From the NCBI RefSeq assembly GCF_002915575.1, contig NZ_PQGD01000003.1, positions 62,001 to 126,000 on the forward strand: 64,000 nucleotides of DNA. Reading direction: 5' to 3'. Origin of the DNA: Superficieibacter electus. GTDB taxonomy: Bacteria > Pseudomonadota > Gammaproteobacteria > Enterobacterales > Enterobacteriaceae. Both the position numbers and the translations under genes were made by a program. This document shows, piece by piece, positions 41,742-52,250 of the stretch. Numbering within the stretch: the first letter of the stretch is position 1; every line of letters starts with the position of its first letter. The notes below the pieces were generated by a model. The model made no database searches, was not told where the DNA came from, and saw only the letters and a program-made list of their open reading frames with translations.

Positions 41742-42794
41742 ATGGTTTTCAGAATCGCAAGCTCCCCCTATACCCATAACCAGCGTCAGACTTCACGCAT
41801 TATGATGCTGGTATTGCTGGCGACTTTGCCTGGCATTGCCGCGCAGTTGTGGTTTTTTGGCTGGGGGACGTTAGTTCAACTTATTCTGAGTAGTGTCGCC
41901 GCCTGGTGCGCAGAGGCTTTTGTGGCTAAATTACGCAAACAGCCTGTTGGTCGGACGCTGGCGGATAACTCAGCATGGCTGACTGGAGTATTACTGGCGA
42001 TCAGCATCCCGCCGCTCGCACCATGGTGGATGGTGGTTCTGGGAACCCTTTTTGCCATAATCATTGCCAAACAGCTTTATGGTGGTCTCGGACATAATCC
42101 GTTTAATCCGGCGATGATTGGCTATGTGGTACTACTTATCTCATTTCCGGTTCAAATGACATCCTGGCTGCCACCGCAGGACATTGCTGCCAGTACACCG
42201 GGCATCATTGAGGTATTGCAGATTATTTTTACCGGGCATGCTGCCAGCGGTGATGATATGAATACGCTGCGCCTTGGCATTGACGGCATTAGCCAGGCAA
42301 CGCCGCTGGATACCTTCAAAACCGCCCTGCATGCCGGGAAAGACGTTTCACAGATTATGCAGAGCACCATCTATCATGGCGCATTGGCGGGTATCGGCTG
42401 GCAGTGGGTGAACCTGGCTTATCTGGCAGGCGGCCTGTACTTACTGTGGCAAAAAACAATACGCTGGCATATTCCCCTGAGCTTTATCTTTAGTCTCGCA
42501 GTATGCTCCTTGCTCGGCTGGGCAATTGATCCCGAACACTTAGCCCCGCCCTCAATTCACCTGCTTTCAGGGGCAACAATGCTGGGTGCTTTTTTTATTT
42601 TGACCGATCCCGTTACCGCCTCTACCACCAATCGCGGCAGGTTGATTTATGGCGCTCTGGTGGGACTACTGGTATGGCTTATCCGTAGCTTTGGCGGTTA
42701 TCCTGATGGTGTGGCATTTGCCGTGTTACTGGCAAATATTACCGTGCCGCTGATTGATTATTACACGCGTCCACGCGTTTACGGTCATCGCTGA
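41742..42794 (+). CDS. rsxD: Electron transport complex subunit RsxD
   Basis: A 350-residue membrane subunit with about nine helices. Thr187 in GISQATPLD is the residue that carries covalent FMN in RnfD proteins. Other conserved blocks are [12 protein letters not shown] and [19 protein letters not shown]. Its ATG directly follows the rsxC stop with no gap. Length and sequence follow E. coli RsxD (352 residues). Confidence 0.95.
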   Translation: MVFRIASSPYTHNQRQTSRIMMLVLLATLPGIAAQLWFFGWGTLVQLILSSVAAWCAEAFVAKLRKQPVGRTLADNSAWLTGVLLAISIPPLAPWWMVVLGTLFAIIIAKQLYGGLGHNPFNPAMIGYVVLLISFPVQMTSWLPPQDIAASTPGIIEVLQIIFTGHAASGDDMNTLRLGIDGISQATPLDTFKTALHAGKDVSQIMQSTIYHGALAGIGWQWVNLAYLAGGLYLLWQKTIRWHIPLSFIFSLAVCSLLGWAIDPEHLAPPSIHLLSGATMLGAFFILTDPVTASTTNRGRLIYGALVGLLVWLIRSFGGYPDGVAFAVLLANITVPLIDYYTRPRVYGHR

Positions 42795-42803
42795 GGAAAG
42801 ACT

Positions 42804-43424
42804 ATGCTCAAGACTATGCGTAAACATGGCGTCACGCTGGCACTTTTTGCCGTGGGTTCTACCGGACTGACCGCCGCCATTAATCAGTTGACCCAAAACA
42901 CAATTGCGCAACAGGCGGCCGGGCAACAGCGAGCTCTTTTTGATCAGGTCGTCCCCGCTGAGCTTTATGATAACGATTTACAAAAGAGTTGCTATCTGGT
43001 GAGTGCGCCGGCACTCGGTAAAGGGCAACATCGGGTTTATATCGCCAAAAGCGGAGATGTTCCGGTTGCTGCGGTGCTGGAGAGTACGGCTCCTGATGGT
43101 TATTCCGGTGCGATACAACTTCTGGTTGGCGCAGATTTTCACGGCACTATCCTCGGTTCGCGCGTTATAGCGCATCATGAAACGCCTGGGCTGGGTGACA
43201 AAATAGAATTGCGCTTGTCTGACTGGATCACGCATTTTGCCGGGAAAAAAATTAATGGTGAAAATGACAGTCATTGGGCAGTAAAAAAAGACGGCGGCGA
43301 CTTTGATCAATTTACCGGGGCGACAATTACACCTCGTGCTGTTGTCAACGCTGTTAAACGCACAGGGCTATTTGCCGTAACCTTACCTGCGCAACTCTCG
43401 CAATTGCCAGCCTGTGGAGAATAA
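42804..43424 (+). CDS. rsxG: Electron transport complex subunit RsxG
   Basis: A 206-residue subunit with one N-terminal helix and a periplasmic FMN-binding domain. The flavinylation motif is [11 protein letters not shown], where the Thr is attached to FMN by ApbE. It accepts electrons from RsxD. Nine bases separate it from rsxD and three from rsxE, in the usual order D-G-E. Same length as E. coli RsxG. Confidence 0.95.
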   Translation: MLKTMRKHGVTLALFAVGSTGLTAAINQLTQNTIAQQAAGQQRALFDQVVPAELYDNDLQKSCYLVSAPALGKGQHRVYIAKSGDVPVAAVLESTAPDGYSGAIQLLVGADFHGTILGSRVIAHHETPGLGDKIELRLSDWITHFAGKKINGENDSHWAVKKDGGDFDQFTGATITPRAVVNAVKRTGLFAVTLPAQLSQLPACGE

Positions 43425-43427
43425 ACC

Positions 43428-44126
43428 ATGAGCGAAGTAAAAGACGTTATCGTCCAGGGCCTGTGGAAAAATAACTCGGCGTTGGTTCAACTGCTTGGGC
43501 TCTGCCCTCTTCTCGCCGTGACGTCAACGGCCACCAATGCCCTTGGACTGGGGCTGGCGACCACGCTGGTATTAACCCTGACAAACTCGGCAATCTCGGC
43601 CCTGCGTCGCTGGGTTCCTGCTGAAATACGTATTCCGATTTATGTGATGATCATTGCCAGTGTGGTTAGTGTCGTACAAATGCTGATCAATGCTTACGCT
43701 TACGGCTTATACCAGTCACTGGGTATTTTTATTCCCCTTATTGTCACTAACTGTATCGTTATTGGGCGTGCGGAAGCTTTTGCCGCCAAAAAAAGCGTTG
43801 CGCTATCAGCGCTTGACGGTTTTTCTATTGGGATGGGAGCAACCAGCGCAATGTTTGTGCTTGGTTCCCTGCGTGAAATATTAGGTAATGGAACGCTCTT
43901 TGACGGTGCAGACTCACTACTTGGACCATGGGCGAAAGCGCTACGCATTGAGGTTTTTCATACCGATACCCCGTTCTTACTGGCAATGTTGCCTCCCGGT
44001 GCCTTTATTGGCCTTGGTATGATGCTAGCGGTAAAATACCTGATTGATGAACGCGCTAAAAAACGCCGGGCGCAGGCGGTGATTGATAGCGTGCATTCCG
44101 CACCAGCAGCATCAGAGAAAGCATAA
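43428..44126 (+). CDS. rsxE: Electron transport complex subunit RsxE
   Basis: A 232-residue membrane subunit homologous to RsxA, with six helices and the matching motifs [10 protein letters not shown] and [15 protein letters not shown], which supply cysteines for the shared membrane cluster. The C-terminus is a basic cytoplasmic tail. Its TAA overlaps the nth ATG by one base (TAATG), tying DNA repair gene nth to the operon. Confidence 0.95.
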   Translation: MSEVKDVIVQGLWKNNSALVQLLGLCPLLAVTSTATNALGLGLATTLVLTLTNSAISALRRWVPAEIRIPIYVMIIASVVSVVQMLINAYAYGLYQSLGIFIPLIVTNCIVIGRAEAFAAKKSVALSALDGFSIGMGATSAMFVLGSLREILGNGTLFDGADSLLGPWAKALRIEVFHTDTPFLLAMLPPGAFIGLGMMLAVKYLIDERAKKRRAQAVIDSVHSAPAASEKA

Positions 44127-44761
44127 TGAATAACGCCAAACGACTGACTATTCTTACTCGCTTGCGGGAAAATAATCCGCATCCAACCACCGAACTTCAT
44201 TTTAATTCACCATTCGAGCTGCTGATTGCCGTACTGCTTTCAGCACAGGCAACCGATGTCAGTGTCAATAAGGCCACTGCCAAACTGTATCCTGTTGCGA
44301 ATACCCCCCAGTCCTTACTTAATCTGGGGGTGGAAGGTGTAAAAACCTACATTAAAACCATTGGCCTTTATAACAGCAAAGCCGAGAACATCATTAAAAC
44401 CTGTCGCATGTTAATAGAGCTTCACGATGGGAAAGTACCAGAAGACAGAGCAGCCCTTGAGGCATTACCCGGGGTGGGACGCAAAACCGCGAATGTCGTG
44501 CTTAATACCGCGTTCGGCTGGCCAACGATTGCCGTCGATACGCATATTTTCCGCGTGTGTAATCGTACTCAATTTGCACCAGGTAAAAATGTAGAGCAGG
44601 TTGAAGAGAAATTGCTCAAGGTGGTTCCCACCGACTTTAAAGTTGACTGTCATCACTGGTTAATTTTGCATGGGCGTTATACCTGCATTGCCCGTAAACC
44701 GCGCTGCGGCTCGTGTATAATCGAAGATCTGTGTGAATATAAAGAAAAAGTGTACGCCTGA
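44126..44761 (+). CDS. nth: Endonuclease III
   Basis: A 211-residue DNA glycosylase/AP lyase removing oxidised pyrimidines in base excision repair. The helix-hairpin-helix reads LPGVGRKTANVV with catalytic Lys120, and Asp138 lies in AVDTH. The [4Fe-4S] cysteines are 187, 194, 197 and 203. All residues match E. coli Nth. It is the last gene of the rsx operon with a one-base overlap, so repair of oxidative damage and SoxR reset are coexpressed. Confidence 0.97.
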   Translation: MNNAKRLTILTRLRENNPHPTTELHFNSPFELLIAVLLSAQATDVSVNKATAKLYPVANTPQSLLNLGVEGVKTYIKTIGLYNSKAENIIKTCRMLIELHDGKVPEDRAALEALPGVGRKTANVVLNTAFGWPTIAVDTHIFRVCNRTQFAPGKNVEQVEEKLLKVVPTDFKVDCHHWLILHGRYTCIARKPRCGSCIIEDLCEYKEKVYA

Positions 44762-45337
44762 GAACCGGTTGTACCCGCTGTCTGCCGGCAGCGGTCTCAT
44801 GCATGAAAAAGCGTTAAGTTCCCTCTTAAGCCCCTATTTTCCCCTGCATTAGAACCCAAAAGCGGTTAAATCGTTTTTTTGTGCTTAAAATTTTCTAAGC
44901 AGCACGGGTGGCGATAACATTTAACGCCATGTTAAAAAATTGTTTAATTTCCAGGTAATTACAAATCAATTACTTTTATGAAACCAACACAATACAAAAC
45001 AATGAACTGCATAATTTTCAGAATATGGCCTATATCACTATAAAAAGTCCAAAACAGCAAAATATATCGCCATGCCGCCCTGCCATCCGGCTTTTGATAG
45101 TTTAAAAAACCATTTAAAACGAATCGTTGAAATTAAACGCTGGATAACATTTGCATAGCAGGTCGAATGTACGGTAAAATTTATGTGTAACAGACTATTA
45201 CAAAAGTCTTGCCTGACTGGACAGGATAGTGAACATTAGCTGCCGTTTCCCCTCCAGAATAACTATAAAGCGGATGTTTATTATGCATCCCGCCGAAAAC
45301 GCCCCCGTTGATATGGGATGTAAAAAAAGAGGTATAT
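44762..45337. other. 576-bp region between nth and dtpA
   Basis: Strongly AT-rich sequence with no supported gene. It presumably includes the dtpA promoter and a long leader. OmpR activates dtpA (tppB) in E. coli; stretches such as AATTACTTTTATGAAACC and TGTTAAAAAATTG could be OmpR sites but I cannot define them. I see no terminator with a clear T run. Confidence 0.5.
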
Positions 45338-46843
45338 GTGTCAACTGCAAACAAAAAACCAGCAGAAAGCGTCAGTTTAAACGCTTTCAAACAACCTAAA
45401 GCGTTCTATCTCATCTTCTCAATTGAGTTATGGGAGCGCTTTGGCTTCTATGGCCTGCAAGGGATTATGGCCGTCTACCTGGTGAAACAACTGGGTATGA
45501 CCGAAACGGATTCCATCACGCTGTTTTCATCCTTTAGTGCCCTGGTCTATGGTCTGGTCGCCATTGGCGGCTGGCTGGGCGACAAAGTCCTTGGAACTAA
45601 ACGCGTCATCATGCTTGGTGCAATCGTTCTGGCGATTGGCTACGCGCTTGTCGCCTGGTCCGGGCATGATGTTGCCGTCGTTTATATGGGTATGGCTGCG
45701 ATTGCTGTGGGTAATGGTTTATTTAAAGCTAACCCATCCTCCCTGCTGTCCACGTGCTACGCAAAGGATGACCCTCGTCTTGATGGCGCATTCACCATGT
45801 ATTACATGGCGGTGAATATAGGCTCCTTCTTCTCAATGCTGGCAACCCCCTGGCTGGCCGCCGAATTTGGCTGGAGCGTGGCGTTTGCCCTGAGCGTCGT
45901 AGGTATGCTTATCACCGTGGTCAACTTTGCTTTCTGCCAGCGCTGGGTAAAACAATACGGCTCAAAACCAGACTTTGAACCTTTGCAGGTGGGTAAACTG
46001 TTGATGACGCTGGTCGGCGTTGTCGTTTTGATCGCTATCGCGACATGGCTGCTACACAACCAGCAAATCGCACGTATGGTGCTTGGCGTTATCGCGCTGG
46101 GTATTGTGTGCATCTTTGCTAAAGAGGCGTTTGGGATGCATGGCGCAGCGCGCCGTAAAATGATCGTCGCGTTTATACTGATGCTGCAGGCCATTATCTT
46201 CTTCGTGCTGTACAGTCAAATGCCAACGTCACTGAACTTCTTTGCTATTCACAATGTTGAACATGCCATTTTGGGAATGAATGTTCAGCCCGAACAGTAT
46301 CAGGCGCTGAACCCGTTCTGGATCATTGTTGGTAGTCCTATCCTGGCTGCTATCTATAACAAAATGGGCGATACCCTGCCGATGCCTACTAAGTTTGCTA
46401 TTGGCATGGTGTTATGTGCGGGAGCATTCCTGGTCCTGCCGCTGGGTGCAAAACTTGCCACCGATGCAGGCATCGTTTCAGTAGGCTGGTTAGTATTGAG
46501 CTACGCTCTGCAAAGTATCGGCGAACTGATGATCTCTGGTCTTGGTCTGGCAATGGTTGCACAGCTGGTACCGCAACGTTTGATGGGCTTCATCATGGGT
46601 AGCTGGTTCCTGACCACTGCTGGCGCGAACCTGATTGGTGGTTATGTTGCGAATATGATGGCTGTACCGGAAGATGTTACCGATCCGCTGGTGTCCTTGC
46701 AGGTATATGGTCATGTATTTATGCAGATTGGTATAGCGACTGGCGTTATTGCTATCCTGATGCTGCTCACCGCACCGAAGCTTAACCGCATGACACAAAA
46801 CGACGAAAACGACGTTAAGGCAGCGCAAACGCCTGCCGCGTAA
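45338..46843 (+). CDS. dtpA: Proton-dependent di/tripeptide permease DtpA (TppB)
   Basis: A 501-residue POT-family symporter with 12-14 helices. The family signature [10 protein letters not shown] (ExxER proton motif) lies near residue 35, and a second PTR2 motif [13 protein letters not shown] follows. It imports di- and tripeptides with protons. Translation most likely starts at GTG 45338, giving [11 protein letters not shown] as in E. coli, with AGAGG correctly spaced upstream; an ATT/ATG start ten codons earlier precedes that site. Followed by an intrinsic terminator. Confidence 0.95.
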   Translation: MSTANKKPAESVSLNAFKQPKAFYLIFSIELWERFGFYGLQGIMAVYLVKQLGMTETDSITLFSSFSALVYGLVAIGGWLGDKVLGTKRVIMLGAIVLAIGYALVAWSGHDVAVVYMGMAAIAVGNGLFKANPSSLLSTCYAKDDPRLDGAFTMYYMAVNIGSFFSMLATPWLAAEFGWSVAFALSVVGMLITVVNFAFCQRWVKQYGSKPDFEPLQVGKLLMTLVGVVVLIAIATWLLHNQQIARMVLGVIALGIVCIFAKEAFGMHGAARRKMIVAFILMLQAIIFFVLYSQMPTSLNFFAIHNVEHAILGMNVQPEQYQALNPFWIIVGSPILAAIYNKMGDTLPMPTKFAIGMVLCAGAFLVLPLGAKLATDAGIVSVGWLVLSYALQSIGELMISGLGLAMVAQLVPQRLMGFIMGSWFLTTAGANLIGGYVANMMAVPEDVTDPLVSLQVYGHVFMQIGIATGVIAILMLLTAPKLNRMTQNDENDVKAAQTPAA

Positions 46844-46868
46844 TATCATCGGGAAACAGACATATTTA

Positions 46869-46899
46869 AGCCGCTAACGTTGTTAGTGGCTTTTTTTTT
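46869..46899 (+). terminator. Intrinsic terminator after dtpA
   Basis: AGCCGCTAAC (46869-46878) pairs with GTTAGTGGCT (46882-46891), one G-U pair included, followed by a run of nine T residues. Confidence 0.93.
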
Positions 46900-46955
46900 A
46901 CCTGCCATAGCACTACCATACGACTATGCATATAGTCGCCCCGAAGGAGTTTACA

Positions 46956-47558
46956 ATGAAGCTATTTTACAAGCCCGGTGCCTGCTCTCTTGCTTCGCAT
47001 ATTGTTCTGCGCGAAAGCGGCGTAGATTTTACGCTGGAGAAGGTAGATTTGGCGAATAAACATCTGGAAAATGGCGGTGACTTTTTTAATGTCAATCCGA
47101 AAGGCCAGGTGCCCGCGATCCAACTGGATGACAATTCGCTGCTCACAGAAGGTACGGCAATAATGCAGTACATCGCTGACAGCGTACCAGATCGTCAACT
47201 CCTCGCTCCGCCAGGAAGCATCACCCGATACAGAGCACTGGAATGGCTAAATTACGTTGCCACAGAGCTGCACAAAGGGTTTACACCGCTTTTCCGTCCG
47301 GATACACCGGAAGAATATAAACCCGTGGTGCGCGGGCTTCTGGAGAAAAAACTTCAGTTTATCGAGGAAGCCTTAAGTGATAAGCAATGGATCAATGGTC
47401 TGCGCTTTACTATTGCGGATGCTTATCTTTTTACCGTTCTGCGCTGGGCACAAGCGGTAAAACTGGAGATGGACGGTCTGAGCAATATCAAGGCATATAT
47501 GGCACGTATGGCGGCAAGGCCAGCCGTGGCCGCCGCGCTGGCAGCAGAAGGGCTGTAA
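46956..47558 (+). CDS. gstA: Glutathione S-transferase GstA
   Basis: A 200-residue beta-class GST. The thioredoxin-like N-terminal domain contains the catalytic Cys10 ([11 protein letters not shown]) and cis-Pro in GQVPAI. The helical C-terminal domain spans residues ~85-200 ([15 protein letters not shown]). It conjugates glutathione to electrophiles and also has peroxidase activity. AAGGAG precedes ATG 46956. In E. coli pdxY would follow on the other strand; here tyrS follows after 56 bp. Confidence 0.95.
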   Translation: MKLFYKPGACSLASHIVLRESGVDFTLEKVDLANKHLENGGDFFNVNPKGQVPAIQLDDNSLLTEGTAIMQYIADSVPDRQLLAPPGSITRYRALEWLNYVATELHKGFTPLFRPDTPEEYKPVVRGLLEKKLQFIEEALSDKQWINGLRFTIADAYLFTVLRWAQAVKLEMDGLSNIKAYMARMAARPAVAAALAAEGL

Positions 47559-47574
47559 ATAAATATGGCATCAC

Positions 47575-47601
47575 GCAGGGGCGTGATTTCCACGCCCCTG
47601 C
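47575..47601. terminator. Perfect hairpin between gstA and tyrS
   Basis: GCAGGGGCGTG-ATTTC-CACGCCCCTGC is an 11-bp perfect stem centred in the 56-bp gap between the two convergent stops. It probably serves both genes, though T runs are short. Confidence 0.7.
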
Positions 47602-47614
47602 ACATGTTGCTGGA

Positions 47615-48889
47615 TTAGTTCCAGCAAATCAGGCAGTAATTTTTCTTACCCCGACGTAACAGGGTATAACGACCATATAAACGATCGCTATCAGCAAAGG
47701 TATATTCCGGGTCAGTTTGCTTTTCGCCGTTAATGGTGACGGCATTTGAGGCGATGGTTTTACGCGCCTGACCGCGAGAAGGCTGAAGCTCAGAGTCAAC
47801 CAGCGCCTGCATAAGATCGGCCCCTCTTTTCATCTCAACCATCGGTACGCCATCCTGTGCCAGTTGTTCGAAATCCGCTTCGCTTAGCGCGTTTAAGGTG
47901 CCATTGAACAGGCTTTCCGTGATGCGTTTCGCAGCGGTCAACCCTTCTTCACCATGAACAAGGCGAGTCACCAGCTCTGCCAGTACATACTGCGCGCGCG
48001 GCGCTTTACGGCTATTTTTATCTTCTTCTTCCAGGGCATTGATCTCAGCGATGTCCATGAACGTGAAGAATTTAAGGAAGCGGTACACATCCGCGTCAGC
48101 GGTATTAATCCAGAACTGATAAAATTTATAAGGACTGGTTTTTTTCGGATCGAGCCAGACGGCTCCCCCTTCTGTTTTCCCAAATTTAGTGCCGTCTGCT
48201 TTTGTGATCAGCGGCACGGTTAAACCAAACACCTGATTTTGATGCAGACGGCGAGTCAGGTCGATACCAGAGGTAATGTTCCCCCACTGATCGGAGCCGC
48301 CAATTTGCAGTGCAACACCATGCAAATTATTCAGGCAGGCAAAGTCATAGCCCTGAAGCAGGTTGTAGGAAAACTCGGTAAACGAGATGCCCTGGTCGTC
48401 CCTGTTCAGGCGTTGCTTGACTGCCTCTTTATTAATCATCTGGTTAACAGAGAAATGCTTGCCGATATCGCGCAGGAAAGTCAGCACGTTCATGCCGCCA
48501 AACCAGTCATAGTTATTGGCCGCAATTGCGGAATTTTCGCCGCAGTCAAAATCAAGGAATGGCGCAACTTGTTTGCGGATTTTATCCACCCATTGTTGCA
48601 CGGTATCTTCGGTATTGAGTTTGCGCTCAGCGGCTTTAAAGCTCGGATCGCCGATCAGACCGGTTGCACCGCCCACCAGCGCAACGGGTTTATGCCCGGC
48701 CTGCTGGAAGCGTTTCAGGCATAACAATGGAACAAGATGCCCCAAATGCAAGCTGTCAGCGGTAGGATCGAAACCGCAATAGAGTGCAATTGGCCCTTGC
48801 GCCAGTCGCTCTGCTAACGCTTCTTCGTCCGTAATCTGGGCGATAAGCCCCCGCTCTTGCAATTGTTTAATCAAGTTACTGCTTGCCAT
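47615..48889 (-). CDS. tyrS: Tyrosyl-tRNA synthetase
   Basis: A 424-residue class I aminoacyl-tRNA synthetase, essential for translation. The HIGH-type motif appears as HLGH (residues 48-51) and the KMSKS-type loop as KFGKT. The C-terminal S4-like RNA-binding domain ends at the usual CLICW. The start is ATG 48889 ([10 protein letters not shown]) with GGAGA upstream; the frame extends four codons further. It lies downstream of pdxH on the same strand. The neighbour expected after it in E. coli and Salmonella, pdxY, is absent. Confidence 0.98.
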   Translation of the reverse strand: MASSNLIKQLQERGLIAQITDEEALAERLAQGPIALYCGFDPTADSLHLGHLVPLLCLKRFQQAGHKPVALVGGATGLIGDPSFKAAERKLNTEDTVQQWVDKIRKQVAPFLDFDCGENSAIAANNYDWFGGMNVLTFLRDIGKHFSVNQMINKEAVKQRLNRDDQGISFTEFSYNLLQGYDFACLNNLHGVALQIGGSDQWGNITSGIDLTRRLHQNQVFGLTVPLITKADGTKFGKTEGGAVWLDPKKTSPYKFYQFWINTADADVYRFLKFFTFMDIAEINALEEEDKNSRKAPRAQYVLAELVTRLVHGEEGLTAAKRITESLFNGTLNALSEADFEQLAQDGVPMVEMKRGADLMQALVDSELQPSRGQARKTIASNAVTINGEKQTDPEYTFADSDRLYGRYTLLRRGKKNYCLICWN

Positions 48890-49014
48890 CAAAATCTCCA
48901 TGTATAAAACGACTGCACCTTTGCCGGTACACGACTGTTCGCCTGATGCGAAGGAACATAGAATAAAGCGCTGGAATCAGGAGTACCAGTACATAAAACA
49001 ACATTTTGCCATCA

Positions 49015-49671
49015 TCAGGGGGCCAGACGATCTATTTTCCACTCATTACCGTCACGCTGGTATAAAAAACGATCGTGTAAGCGATTTTCACCGCCCTGCC
49101 AGAACTCCATTTGTTCAAAGCTCACCCGAAAACCGCCCCAAAAACTCGGCAGCGGAACTTCTCCCTGCTGAAATTTCTGCTTCAGTTCGAGAAATTTGCT
49201 TTCCAGAATGCCACGTGCAGAAATCCGACTCGACTGTTGAGATACCCATGCCCCAATTTGACTGTCACGGGGGCGACTATGGAAATATTTGATAACGTCG
49301 AGGGTAGATAGTCGTTCTGCTTTACCAATAACCATCACCTGACGTTCCAGCATATGCCAGGGGAAAAGCAGACTGATACAAGGATTGCGTTCAAGGTGAT
49401 GGGCTTTGCGACTGCCAAGGTTGGTATAAAAAACCAGACCTTTGTCATCAAAATGCTTTAGCAGCACGATTCGTTGATAGGGCTGTCCACGCTCATCGAC
49501 AGTGGCGACGACCATGGCAGTAGGATCAGCAAGGCGGGCGTCACAAGCCTGTTTGAGCCAGCGTTCAAACAGTACCAGAGGTTCAGAAGGAAGGTCGCGA
49601 CGACGAAGGCCGCCCTGCGTATATTCACGGCGCAAATGCGCAATATTCTGTAATTCGTCGTTATCTGGCAT
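49015..49671 (-). CDS. pdxH: Pyridoxamine/pyridoxine 5'-phosphate oxidase
   Basis: A 218-residue FMN-dependent homodimeric enzyme that oxidises PNP or PMP to pyridoxal 5'-phosphate, the last step of PLP synthesis and salvage. Conserved segments include [22 protein letters not shown] and the C-terminal [10 protein letters not shown] and WKIDRLAP that bind substrate. Same length as E. coli PdxH. It is followed by tyrS after 125 bp. The salvage kinase gene pdxY, normally two genes away, is missing here. Confidence 0.97.
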   Translation of the reverse strand: MPDNDELQNIAHLRREYTQGGLRRRDLPSEPLVLFERWLKQACDARLADPTAMVVATVDERGQPYQRIVLLKHFDDKGLVFYTNLGSRKAHHLERNPCISLLFPWHMLERQVMVIGKAERLSTLDVIKYFHSRPRDSQIGAWVSQQSSRISARGILESKFLELKQKFQQGEVPLPSFWGGFRVSFEQMEFWQGGENRLHDRFLYQRDGNEWKIDRLAP

Positions 49672-49732
49672 AGCGTTTGACCTGGACTGTTAACCATTTA
49701 GCACACTATTGTGCGCTGCCCAGGCCTAAATC

Positions 49733-50056
49733 TCAACGCTTCGGCGTGGGCAAATGACAGTTGTTTAAAACGATACGATCGCGATTATAAACCGTGGCAC
49801 TCTCTTCTTTAGACCACAATACCCAAATTCCGTCAGTGTAACGGGCACCAGAGGCGGAGAGTCCTTGCTTGAGGGTTAACGGTTTATTGTCATAAACAAA
49901 ATGCACTTCCTGGCGCGTATTATTGAGCCTGACCGTTAACGGCTGCTCATCGCACTGATATTCCAGGGTATCGGTATGCATTCGCTCAACCATTTGCCCG
50001 TAGTAACTGCAGCCAGTGAGTAGGATCGGGAGCGCAATAATAGCTATTTTTTTCAT
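49733..50056 (-). CDS. mliC: Membrane-bound C-type lysozyme inhibitor MliC
   Basis: A 107-residue lipoprotein. The signal peptide ends at the lipobox LLTGC (Cys16), and the mature part is a small beta-barrel with [15 protein letters not shown], the loop that plugs the lysozyme active site in MliC/PliC proteins. It protects peptidoglycan from host lysozyme. ATG 50056 starts the signal peptide; the frame runs upstream to 50134 but without a lipoprotein-like start. It lies between pdxH and anmK, all on the same strand. Confidence 0.92.
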   Translation of the reverse strand: MKKIAIIALPILLTGCSYYGQMVERMHTDTLEYQCDEQPLTVRLNNTRQEVHFVYDNKPLTLKQGLSASGARYTDGIWVLWSKEESATVYNRDRIVLNNCHLPTPKR

Positions 50057-50143
50057 TAGACAGAACCTCCGGACGCGGGAGGACACATGCATCCTCCCTG
50101 GAAATAAGTAGTCTAACGGCAGAGCCCCCGGCAAGTTATTCGG

Positions 50144-51268
50144 TTAACTCTTATTTTGCCGCGGATTAGCGGGGAAAATAGCGCCCAGCACGGTAGCCTC
50201 CGACGCGCCAGTCACGGCGGGTAGATTCCCCGGTTTACCGGCGATGGTTCGCCATGCCAGCCAGGCAAATGCCAGCGCTTCCATATCGTCGCCAGAAATA
50301 CCGGCAGCATCCGTGGTAGTGACTTCAGTGCCGGCAAGAAGCCCGGCCAGCCGGGTCATCAACAGCGGGTTTCTGCTTCCTCCGCCACAGACCAGTAAGC
50401 GATCGCAGCCACCGCTTAGTAACACCTGCTCAGCAATGGTGACTGCCGTTAATTCCGCTAGTGTTGCCTGGACATCGCCCGCATCCAGTCCCGGATAGCG
50501 AGATAACCAGGACTGCAGCCAGGCATAGTTGAAATATTCGCGCCCGGTACTTTTAGGGGGCGGGGCCGCGAAGTAAGGATCGCTTAACATCGCCTGCAGA
50601 AGCGGAATAACCACTCGGCCTGAACTGGCCCATTGCGCGTCTTTATCATAGGGCTTTTGCCGTTGACGCCAAATCCACGCATCCATCAACATATTTCCTG
50701 GACCGGTATCGTAACCGCGCACGGGTGTCCCCGGGATCAGCAGCGATAAATTCGCAATACCACCAATATTAAGCACCATCCGGCGCTCCTGAGGATGTGC
50801 TAAAAGCGCATGGTGAAAAGCCGGAACCAACGGAGCCCCCTGCCCGCCAAGCGCCATATCCCGACGGCGGAAGTCACCAATAACAGTCACCCCGGTACGG
50901 GCAGCAATCTGATTGTTATCACCGATTTGCAGAGTATGTGGCGCATCTCCGCCAGGCTCATGCCACACCGTTTGCCCATGACAGCCGATGGCAACAATAT
51001 CTTCCGCCCGCAGATTCTCCCGCGTCATCAGTGCCTGCACCGCCTCGGCAAACAGCCTTCCCAGACGCGTATCTAACTGGCCCAACTGAGATAACGTCAG
51101 CTGTTGCCCCTGACATATTGCCAGCACCGCCTCTTTGAGGGCCAGCGGAATCGGCCATGAAAGGCTTGCCAGTTGCGCCACTCTGGTTTCATCAATGGTA
51201 GCGAGGACCACATCTACACCATCAAGGCTGGTACCGGACATAACACCAATATAGCGACCCGAAATCAT
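50144..51268 (-). CDS. anmK: Anhydro-N-acetylmuramic acid kinase AnmK
   Basis: A 374-residue ASKHA-fold kinase that hydrolyses and phosphorylates anhydro-MurNAc to MurNAc 6-phosphate in peptidoglycan recycling. [15 protein letters not shown] at the N-terminus is the phosphate loop; the catalytic base is in [12 protein letters not shown], and [10 protein letters not shown] belongs to the adenosine site. AAGGAAG precedes the ATG. It is divergent from slyB across 259 bp. Confidence 0.96.
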   Translation of the reverse strand: MISGRYIGVMSGTSLDGVDVVLATIDETRVAQLASLSWPIPLALKEAVLAICQGQQLTLSQLGQLDTRLGRLFAEAVQALMTRENLRAEDIVAIGCHGQTVWHEPGGDAPHTLQIGDNNQIAARTGVTVIGDFRRRDMALGGQGAPLVPAFHHALLAHPQERRMVLNIGGIANLSLLIPGTPVRGYDTGPGNMLMDAWIWRQRQKPYDKDAQWASSGRVVIPLLQAMLSDPYFAAPPPKSTGREYFNYAWLQSWLSRYPGLDAGDVQATLAELTAVTIAEQVLLSGGCDRLLVCGGGSRNPLLMTRLAGLLAGTEVTTTDAAGISGDDMEALAFAWLAWRTIAGKPGNLPAVTGASEATVLGAIFPANPRQNKS

Positions 51269-51385
51269 ACGTCTTCCTTAATTTGTCTGGTCAGGATTTT
51301 ACTGCATCATAAAACCACCGCCATTACTATGATGCATTGCCATTTTTTATCAAAACAGGCTGTATGGGAAGCCTCGCTACAGACT

Positions 51386-51402
51386 TGTTTATGTGTGGTT
51401 AA
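51386..51402 (+). promoter_or_regulatory. PhoP box of slyB
   Basis: TGTTTA-TGTGT-GGTTAA fits the PhoP direct repeat (T/G)GTTTA-N5-(T/G)GTTTA with one mismatch. A -10 element TATTAT begins at 51415, 12 bp downstream, the spacing normal for PhoP-activated promoters that lack a -35. Confidence 0.8.
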
Positions 51403-51527
51403 TATTCAGCAGCCTATTATTTTTGCTATTGTTTCGCCACAGGCTATGAACTGTGGCGTTGAAACGCATATAATTAGTGTTAGACGGATGCTCGCCTGAG
51501 CTTTCTTGGTGAACAGGAGATTCATAG

Positions 51528-51995
51528 ATGATTTTACGTGTTTTAGCCGTTTCGATGATAGGTTTTACGCTGGCAGGCTGTGTCAATAACAGTGGCCTGT
51601 CAGGGGACGTTTACTCTGCATCAGAAGCCAAGCAGGTACAAAATGTGACTTACGGCACAATTGTTCATGTCCGTCCGGTACAAATTCAGGGTGGCAATGA
51701 TTCAAATGCTATCGGTGCCATTGGCGGCGCTGTCCTGGGTGGCTTCCTCGGCAATACGATTGGTGGTGGCGCTGGCCGTTCACTGGCAACTGCTGCGGGT
51801 GCTGTAGCGGGTGGCGTCGCGGGACAGGGCGTCCAGGGTGCCATGAATAAAACCCAGGGCGTGGAACTGGAAATTCGTAAGGATGACGGTAACACCGTCA
51901 TGGTGGTACAGAAACAGGGTGATTCTAAATTTTCTGCCGGCCAGCGTGTTGCGATGGCCAGTAATGGTAGCCAAATCACCGTCTCTCCGCGTTAA
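51528..51995 (+). CDS. slyB: Outer-membrane lipoprotein SlyB
   Basis: A 155-residue lipoprotein. The signal peptide ends at LAGC (Cys18). A glycine-zipper region (GAIGGAVLGGFLGNTIGGGAG) forms a membrane-inserting hairpin, followed by a small beta domain. SlyB forms ring-like oligomers that stabilise outer-membrane proteins when LPS order is disturbed. A PhoP box and matching -10 upstream place it in the PhoPQ regulon, as in Salmonella and E. coli. CAGGAG precedes the ATG. Confidence 0.96.
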   Translation: MILRVLAVSMIGFTLAGCVNNSGLSGDVYSASEAKQVQNVTYGTIVHVRPVQIQGGNDSNAIGAIGGAVLGGFLGNTIGGGAGRSLATAAGAVAGGVAGQGVQGAMNKTQGVELEIRKDDGNTVMVVQKQGDSKFSAGQRVAMASNGSQITVSPR

Positions 51996-52148
51996 TGCTT
52001 ATGCGCGTGGTGGACATTCACCACGCGCATTCCTCTTGCCGTTAATTACCCTCAAATCATTCCGTACAAATATATTTCCATTAAATACATTCACATCATG
52101 AATGTATTAATTTTCTCCTCAGCAAAATAATTTGTTTCCGCGCAATAT

Positions 52149-52193
52149 TTTTAGCCGGTTAACGTTATAAAATCGTTAACAAGTCGGCTAAAA
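52149..52193. promoter_or_regulatory. Two-part inverted repeat upstream of the cyclase gene
   Basis: TTTTAGCCG (52149-52157) pairs with CGGCTAAAA (52185-52193), and GTTAACG (52158-52164) pairs with CGTTAAC (52174-52180). A four-base bulge (AAGT) lies on the right arm and a 9-nt AT loop at the tip. It is 58 bp before the start codon and could be an operator or a leader hairpin. Confidence 0.6.
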
Positions 52194-52250
52194 GTCTAAC
52201 AATGGACAGAAACGCCTGCTGGTATTTAACAAGACAACAGGAAGTCATAC

